Origin: Cellvibrionaceae bacterium
Lineage (GTDB): Bacteria > Pseudomonadota > Gammaproteobacteria > Pseudomonadales > Cellvibrionaceae
Direction of reading: 5' to 3'
DNA: 18,237 bases
Assembly (NCBI GenBank): GCA_021151615.1
Contig: JAGKXA010000072.1
Coordinates: 1-18,237, forward strand
Part shown: positions 13,977 through 18,237 of the stretch, piece after piece
Layout: each line of letters starts with the position of its first letter
Position numbering within the stretch: position 1 is the first letter of the stretch
Program-made: the position numbers and the translations under genes
The notes under the pieces: model-generated
The model's input: the letters and a program-made list of their open reading frames with translations, nothing else
Databases searched by the model: none
What the model was told of the DNA's origin: nothing

Positions 13977-14462
13977 ATGAATACACCCAGTCTTAAACAA
14001 GTATTTACCAATCCCGATCATTTATTTGCGTTTGGTTTTGGTAGTGGCCTTGCACCCAAAGCACCAGGAACCTTTGGTACTTTGGCAGCTATCCCGATTT
14101 TTTTAGTGATTCAGGATCTGCCAATTTACGTATATATAACCTGGCTGGTGGTGACTTTTGCATTGGGTGTATTCTGGTGTGACCGCTCTTCCCGACAACT
14201 GGGTGTACACGATCACGGCGGCATAGTCTGGGATGAATTTGTCGGTTTTTGGATGACCATGTTCATGGCACCTGCAGGATGGATTTGGGTGCTGACGGGT
14301 TTTGTTTTATTCCGTATTTTCGATATTCTCAAACCCTGGCCCATCAACTGGCTGGATAAAAAAGTGCACGGTGGTTTCGGCATTATGATCGACGATTTAC
14401 TTGCCGGTGTTTACGCCTGTATCGCACTCCAGTTGATTGCCTATTTTGCGAGGTTGTTGTGA
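13977..14462 (+). CDS. pgpA: Phosphatidylglycerophosphatase A
   Basis: Integral membrane phosphatase of 161 residues that removes the terminal phosphate from phosphatidylglycerophosphate to give phosphatidylglycerol. Motifs present are FGSGLAPKAPGTFGTLAAIP, HDHGGIVWDEFVGFW (Asp and Glu of the active site), FRIFDILKPWP and GFGIMIDDLLAG. Three to four hydrophobic helices are visible, including YVYITWLVVTFALGVFW and the C-terminal YACIALQLIAYFARLL. The ATG at 13977 gives a family-like start; an earlier ATG at 13905 would overlap thiL by 56 bases. Its TGA overlaps the ribA GTG. Confidence 0.95.
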   Translation: MNTPSLKQVFTNPDHLFAFGFGSGLAPKAPGTFGTLAAIPIFLVIQDLPIYVYITWLVVTFALGVFWCDRSSRQLGVHDHGGIVWDEFVGFWMTMFMAPAGWIWVLTGFVLFRIFDILKPWPINWLDKKVHGGFGIMIDDLLAGVYACIALQLIAYFARLL

Positions 14463-15058
14463 CTGTCCACTTTGTAGAGTCTTCCAAATTACCCACTCCG
14501 TTTGGCATGTTTACCATGCATGGTTTCAATGATGATGAAACTGATAAAGAGCATGTGGTGCTGACCATGGGTGATATTAGCGGCGATGAGCCTTTGCTCG
14601 CGCGTATTCACTCTGAATGTTTAACCGGCGATGCGCTATTCAGTATGCGCTGTGATTGTGGGCCGCAGCTGCAAGCGGCTATGCATAAAATTTCGGTAGT
14701 GGGGCGTGGAGTCATTTTTTATTTGCGTCAGGAAGGTCGAGGTATCGGCTTACTGAACAAAATCAAAGCCTATCATTTGCAAGATCAGGGCGCCGATACT
14801 GTTGAGGCCAATGAACAATTGGGGTTCGGCGCGGATATGCGTGATTACTCCATCCTCAAGCCAATGCTTGAGCATTTACATATCAAAGCGTTGAAATTAC
14901 TCACTAACAACCCGCGCAAAGTAAAAGCCTTGCAGGATATGGGCATTAACGTGGTTGAACGATTGCCGCACGAAACCGGTCGCAATCCGCACAATGCCAA
15001 ATATCTGGAAACCAAAAAGGGCAAGCTCGGCCATTTGTTTAACAGTGACGATGAATAA
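14459..15058 (+). CDS. ribA: GTP cyclohydrolase II
   Basis: Protein of 199 residues, as in E. coli. It opens the riboflavin pathway by converting GTP to the diaminopyrimidine substrate of RibD, releasing formate and pyrophosphate. The zinc ligands are Cys54, Cys65 and Cys67 in HSECLTGDALFSMRCDCG, and the GTP site is YLRQEGRGIGLLNKIKAY. The GTG start shares the four bases GTGA with the pgpA stop, which implies translational coupling. An intact stand-alone RibA is needed because the RibA-like half of the RibB fusion has lost these residues. Confidence 0.97.
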   Translation: MTVHFVESSKLPTPFGMFTMHGFNDDETDKEHVVLTMGDISGDEPLLARIHSECLTGDALFSMRCDCGPQLQAAMHKISVVGRGVIFYLRQEGRGIGLLNKIKAYHLQDQGADTVEANEQLGFGADMRDYSILKPMLEHLHIKALKLLTNNPRKVKALQDMGINVVERLPHETGRNPHNAKYLETKKGKLGHLFNSDDE

Positions 15059-15077
15059 TTTTTTGCAGGACAAAAAG

Positions 15078-15881
15078 ATGACTCGAATTGCAATTGCCGG
15101 CGCCGCTGGCCGTATGGGGAAAGCGCTGATTGAATCTACCCATAAAAACCCGGAAACCTCAGTGGGTGCAGCCATTGTTCGCCCTGGTAGTTCGCTAATT
15201 GGCGTTGATGCTGGCGAGTTGGGCAATGTGGGTAAATTGGGTGTTGTAGTGAGCGCTTCGCTAGCGGACGTGATTGACCAATTTGATGTATTGATTGATT
15301 TCAGTTCACCAACCGCCACGCTGGAGAATGTAAAACTCTGCGCAGCACATAACAAACCCATCGTAATTGGCACTACCGGTTTTAGCGCTGCCGAAAAGGA
15401 AGAGTTGTTAAGTTATCAAACACACATTCCACTGTTGTTATCGGCGAATTTTTCGACTGGTGTAAACCTGTGTTTTAAATTGCTGGATCTCGCCGCGCGC
15501 GTGTTGGGTGAGGGTTATGATGTGGAAGTTTATGAGGCCCATCATCGCCATAAAGTGGATTCACCTTCCGGTACGGCGGTGCGTATGGGCGAAGTGCTTG
15601 CCAATGCGCTGGAGCGCGATTTAAATGAAGTGGCTGTTTACGGTCGCGAAGGGCAAATCGGCCCGCGCCCCAAAGACACTATTGGTTTTGCGACTGTGCG
15701 CGGTGGTGATGTGGTGGGCGATCACACCGTGATGTTTATGGCCGACGGTGAACGCGTAGAGATTACCCACAAAGCGTCCAGTCGTTTGGCGTTTTCCAAT
15801 GGCGCTGTACGCGCTGCGATTTGGTTACAGCAACAACAATCCGGTTTGTTTGATATGCAGGATGTATTGGGTTTGCGTTAA
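15078..15881 (+). CDS. dapB: 4-hydroxy-tetrahydrodipicolinate reductase
   Basis: Protein of 267 residues that reduces hydroxy-tetrahydrodipicolinate with NAD(P)H in the diaminopimelate/lysine pathway, supplying peptidoglycan and protein. The Rossmann motif is IAIAGAAGRMGKAL at the N-terminus, followed by IGTTGFS. The catalytic segment EAHHRHKVDSPSGTA contains His155 and Lys159, and the C-terminal HKASSRLAFSNGAVRAA is typical. The start at 15078 gives MTRIAIAG and has AGGA eight bases upstream; the frame continues upstream inside ribA but without family similarity. It lies 19 bases after ribA and probably shares the transcript. Confidence 0.97.
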   Translation: MTRIAIAGAAGRMGKALIESTHKNPETSVGAAIVRPGSSLIGVDAGELGNVGKLGVVVSASLADVIDQFDVLIDFSSPTATLENVKLCAAHNKPIVIGTTGFSAAEKEELLSYQTHIPLLLSANFSTGVNLCFKLLDLAARVLGEGYDVEVYEAHHRHKVDSPSGTAVRMGEVLANALERDLNEVAVYGREGQIGPRPKDTIGFATVRGGDVVGDHTVMFMADGERVEITHKASSRLAFSNGAVRAAIWLQQQQSGLFDMQDVLGLR

Positions 15882-15915
15882 TAAAACACAAGATTAATTT
15901 TTAAAGGAATCAATC

Positions 15916-16826
15916 ATGGCTGGCGCCAGCTTACTTGTGTTACTCGATGATATAGCAACGGTATTGGATGACGTAGCGGTAATGACCAAGGTTGCCGCAA
16001 AAAAACTGCCGGCGTATTGGGGGATGACCTTGCACTGAATGCGCAGCAGGTGCAAGGTATTCGCGCTGAGCGGGAATTGCCGGTGGTGTGGGCGGTAGCA
16101 AAAGGTTCGGCACTCAATAAATTAATATTAGTTCCTGCGGCATTATTGATTAGCGCATTTGTACCTTGGTTAATTGTGCCCTTGCTAATGATTGGCGGTG
16201 CCTATCTTTGTTTTGAGGGTTTTGAAAAACTCGCGCATAAATTCCTGCATTCCAAAGAAGAAGACAAAGAACACCACAAAGAACTTATTGAAGCCGTGGC
16301 CAATCCGGAAGTGGATATGGTGGCTTTCGAAAAAGAAAAAATCAAAGGCGCTGTGCGCACAGATTTTATTCTCTCCGCTGAAATTATCGTAATCGCGCTG
16401 GGTACTGTTGCTGCCGCGACCTTCGCCAAACAGGCAGCGGTAGTGGTAAGTATTGCAGTATTAATGACAATCGGTGTTTATGGTTTTGTCGCGCTGATTG
16501 TGAAACTGGATGACATGGGGGCGCACCTGTGTAAAAAACAGAATGCGGCAGCACAATTCTTCGGCAACATCTTGCTTGCCGCTGCGCCCAAATTGATGAA
16601 GTTTTTGTCCGTACTCGGTACTGCCGCGATGTTTATGGTGGGGGGCGGAATCGTGACTCACAGCATCGCTCCTATCCATCACGCTATTGAGCATGCAGCC
16701 CTGGCGACTGAACCTGTGGGTTGGTTGACCTCTTCTGTATTAAATGGTGTGGCAGGAGTAGTGATTGGTGCTCTGGTGCTTGCCGTAGTTAGCCTTGTCG
16801 CGCGGCTATTTAAAAAGAATAAGTAG
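15916..16826 (+). CDS. yedI: YedI/DUF808 family membrane protein, split by a -1 frameshift
   Basis: The start MAGASLLVLLDDIATVLDDVAVM matches E. coli YedI, a multi-pass inner-membrane protein of unknown function. In the first frame the protein stops at TGA 16036-16038 after 40 residues. The family sequence continues in the -1 frame from codon ACT at 16005 (TAGVLGDDLALNAQQ) to the stop at 16824. Joined there, the product is 303 residues, close to YedI (about 305). The switch falls on seven A (15999-16005) set in the first frame as A AAA AAA, the classic slippery heptamer. The second part has hydrophobic helices such as LILVPAALLISAFVPW, MVGGGIVTHSIAPIHH and GVVIGALVLAVVSLVARL. Possible causes are programmed frameshifting, RNA polymerase slippage, a true mutation or a missed A in sequencing. 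AAAGGA precedes the ATG. It is the last gene of the nusB-dapB unit. Confidence 0.85.
15999..16005 (+). promoter_or_regulatory. A7 slippery heptamer at the yedI frame switch
   Basis: Seven A are phased as A AAA AAA in the start frame. A -1 slip restores the conserved Thr-Ala-Gly-Val-Leu-Gly-Asp-Asp reading. AAGG lies seven bases upstream, a weak ribosome-site mimic. Confidence 0.5.
16027..16058 (+). other. 9-bp hairpin around the zero-frame stop of yedI
   Basis: ACCTTGCAC (16027-16035) and GTGCAAGGT (16050-16058) pair perfectly. The 14-base loop contains the zero-frame TGA (16036-16038). It starts 21 bases after the A7 run, further than a normal stimulatory stem. Confidence 0.5.
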
Positions 16827-16882
16827 CCTTCTAGCTGATGCACATGATTTGACGAGGATTGTGCAGAAAAAATGGTGCAGAG

Positions 16883-16930
16883 AACAGGGTAGCGAATAGG
16901 GCGGCTAATAGGGTGGCTAATAGTATGAAG
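16883..16930. repeat. 12-bp tandem repeat, about 3.5 units
   Basis: The units are AACAGGGTAGCG, AATAGGGCGGCT and AATAGGGTGGCT, followed by a decayed fourth, AATAGTATGAAG. It lies between yedI and its terminator and is not in a convincing gene. Confidence 0.65.
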
Positions 16931-16932
16931 AG

Positions 16933-16961
16933 AAGCGCAGTAAGTTTTTACTGCGCTTTTT
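16933..16961 (+). terminator. Rho-independent terminator after yedI
   Basis: AAGCGCAGTAA (16933-16943) pairs perfectly with TTACTGCGCTT (16948-16958) around GTTT, with T continuing to 16961. It closes the nusB-yedI unit. Confidence 0.93.
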
Positions 16962-16994
16962 CAGTTTGAGGTTTTCATTAAATGGATTGCATCA

Positions 16995-17813
16995 ATGAAG
17001 CTCAGTGAAATTAAACTATCAAAAACGTTTTCCATTGTTCTTCTGATCATTGTTGCCAGTGTATTTTTGCTGCCGGTCTTAAGCATGAATTTTATGTTTT
17101 GGCTGGCAGAGCAGAAAGAGCGCCGCACTGGCTTTTCCGTCGACGAAGAAATTGAATTTCAGGTCAAAACAGTCAAATATTCCATTGAGCAGCTCAATAT
17201 TGCTGACCCTGCTCTTCTGCAATGCATTCGCGAATTTGCACTTGAGCAGGCGCAGTTGCCACCAAACACCTACAGTAGTATTGAATTTGTCGATGAACTT
17301 CTGCAGTTGAATTGCTCCAATAAAGGCATTACCAGTATTGAGGGTATAAGTGCCTTGCAAAAGCTCAAGTCGCTCGACCTTTCTGAGAATAAACTCACCC
17401 GCGTTGATGTATTAAACAAATTGGACAAGCTGGAAGAGCTGGATATTTCTAATAATCTAGTGACTGACATCAGCTCGCTAACTTCACTTTCCAAATTAAC
17501 AGTATTGCGTTTTTCCGGTAACCAGTCAGAGAATATCAAGCCTTTATTGGCGTTTGCTGCTCTGGAAACGGTATATATGCCGAATATGGAAAATATTTAC
17601 TGTTCTGATCTGGAACAGGTGCAAAAAAGTGCCCGCTTTGTCGCTCACCAAAATGATCCAAGTCCGCAATGCAAGGGCGAATACAGTTCCAATATCGAGA
17701 GAATTAAAGCAATTCGCGCCTCAGGTGGTATTTTGTCACCTGATGATGAAAGTGTATTGCTCGAATATGAACTGAACGAAATGAAACAGCAATATAAACA
17801 GAAATATCAATAA
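16995..17813 (+). CDS. Envelope leucine-rich-repeat protein, function unknown
   Basis: Protein of 272 residues. An N-terminal hydrophobic segment (~14-35, IVLLIIVASVFLLPVLSMNFMFWL) after a short basic head suggests a signal anchor. Residues ~102-200 hold four to five leucine-rich repeats of about 22 residues: LLQLNCSNKGITSIEGIS, LKSLDLSENKLTRVDVLN, LEELDISNNLVTDISSLT and LTVLRFSGNQSENIKPLL. The spacing resembles internalin or SDS22-type repeats, which usually mediate protein binding. The C-terminus (YELNEMKQQYKQKYQ) is charged and helical. GGAT lies about nine bases before the ATG. The gene starts 33 bases after the yedI terminator, so its promoter must be very close or overlap the hairpin. 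It is followed after 40 bases by another membrane-associated gene on the same strand. No specific role can be assigned. Confidence 0.82.
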   Translation: MKLSEIKLSKTFSIVLLIIVASVFLLPVLSMNFMFWLAEQKERRTGFSVDEEIEFQVKTVKYSIEQLNIADPALLQCIREFALEQAQLPPNTYSSIEFVDELLQLNCSNKGITSIEGISALQKLKSLDLSENKLTRVDVLNKLDKLEELDISNNLVTDISSLTSLSKLTVLRFSGNQSENIKPLLAFAALETVYMPNMENIYCSDLEQVQKSARFVAHQNDPSPQCKGEYSSNIERIKAIRASGGILSPDDESVLLEYELNEMKQQYKQKYQ

Positions 17814-17853
17814 TTGATCTTTAGGGTATGAGGCAGAAAACGGCGGAGCTAAA

Positions 17854-18237
17854 GTGATAAAAAAAATAATAGTAACTGTGTTTATTTGTTTTGGTTTTTT
17901 TCAGCTGGTTAATGTGAATTACGGTCTGCGCCACGAAGGTGTAGATCTTATTGACAGTGTGACCGCTGGGCTTGAAACAGTGGCAGATGTTCCCGGCGAA
18001 TTGGCTTCTTCCTCTGCTTCCTTTGCTTCGTCTGCCCTTTCTATAGCAAAGGTAGAGTCTCCCTGTAAGACACAAGGGTTCGCACTTAATCCAACCTTTG
18101 CGGATGCAGTTAAGGCCAGGCTGCCGGTTTTGTTATTGCAATCAGCATCACCGCACAGAAAATCACTGACCTATTTCTCTGAAGTTATTGGTGTAAAGTC
18201 TGCGACGATTGAATTTAAATGGTTTCAGCGGGATGCG
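17854..18237 (+). CDS. Hypothetical exported or membrane protein, C-terminus outside window
   Basis: The frame is open from GTG 17854 to the window end (128 codons). GGCGGAG five bases before the GTG is a good ribosome site. The protein starts MIKKIIVTVFICFGFFQLVN, a basic head plus hydrophobic core like a signal peptide or anchor. NYGLRHEGVDLIDSVTAGLE and a Ser/Ala-rich stretch (ELASSSASFASSALSIAK) follow, then one Cys (SPCKTQG). I do not recognise the family. It lies 40 bases after the leucine-rich-repeat gene and may be co-transcribed with it. Confidence 0.65.
   Translation, partial: MIKKIIVTVFICFGFFQLVNVNYGLRHEGVDLIDSVTAGLETVADVPGELASSSASFASSALSIAKVESPCKTQGFALNPTFADAVKARLPVLLLQSASPHRKSLTYFSEVIGVKSATIEFKWFQRDA

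Noticed and set aside
17828..17857. Nine-codon frame ending in a TGA that overlaps the GTG at 17854
   Set aside because: It could couple translation to the next gene, but such short frames are common and the downstream gene has its own good ribosome site.

Overview
The window reads as chromosomal DNA of a gammaproteobacterium close to Cellvibrio, Saccharophagus or Teredinibacter. Two things suggest this: the core gene order nrdR-ribD-ribE-ribB-ribH-nusB-thiL-pgpA-ribA, and a secreted enzyme carrying the poly-serine linker typical of those polysaccharide degraders. The genus is inferred from style, not from a search. I saw no rRNA, tRNA, CRISPR array, transposase or phage gene.

Layout. (1) 1-1267, minus strand: the start of an exopolysaccharide export locus, an EpsE-type outer-membrane export protein followed by the N-terminus of an EpsF/Wzz-type chain-length protein. 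(2) 1622-2887: glyA, closed by a strong terminator. (3) 3274-7209: an accessory block between glyA and nrdR. It holds a membrane-anchored propeptide-like protein, a secreted metzincin protease with an Ser linker and an Ala-rich helical tail, and a dCache-GGDEF diguanylate cyclase. Imperfect direct repeats lie at both edges of the block. (4) 7447-12285: nrdR, ribD, an RDD membrane protein, ribE, a RibB fused to a dead RibA-like domain, and ribH, ending at a large-loop terminator. An inverted pair of REP-like hairpins lies between ribD and the RDD gene. (5) 12495-16826: nusB, thiL, pgpA, ribA, dapB and a yedI/DUF808 gene, tightly packed and closed by a terminator. The yedI gene is split by a -1 frameshift at a run of seven A. 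(6) 16995-end: a leucine-rich-repeat envelope protein and a truncated hypothetical gene.

How the genes work together. RibA (intact zinc cysteines), RibD, RibB, RibH and RibE supply every dedicated riboflavin step except removal of the phosphate from the RibD product. ThiL makes thiamine diphosphate, GlyA one-carbon units, DapB the lysine and diaminopimelate precursor, and PgpA phosphatidylglycerol. NusB and NrdR are housekeeping regulators.

The most unusual items are the protease whose propeptide-like domain is encoded by a separate upstream gene, the slippery A7 frameshift in yedI, the REP-like inverted pair inside the riboflavin operon, and the repeats flanking the accessory block.
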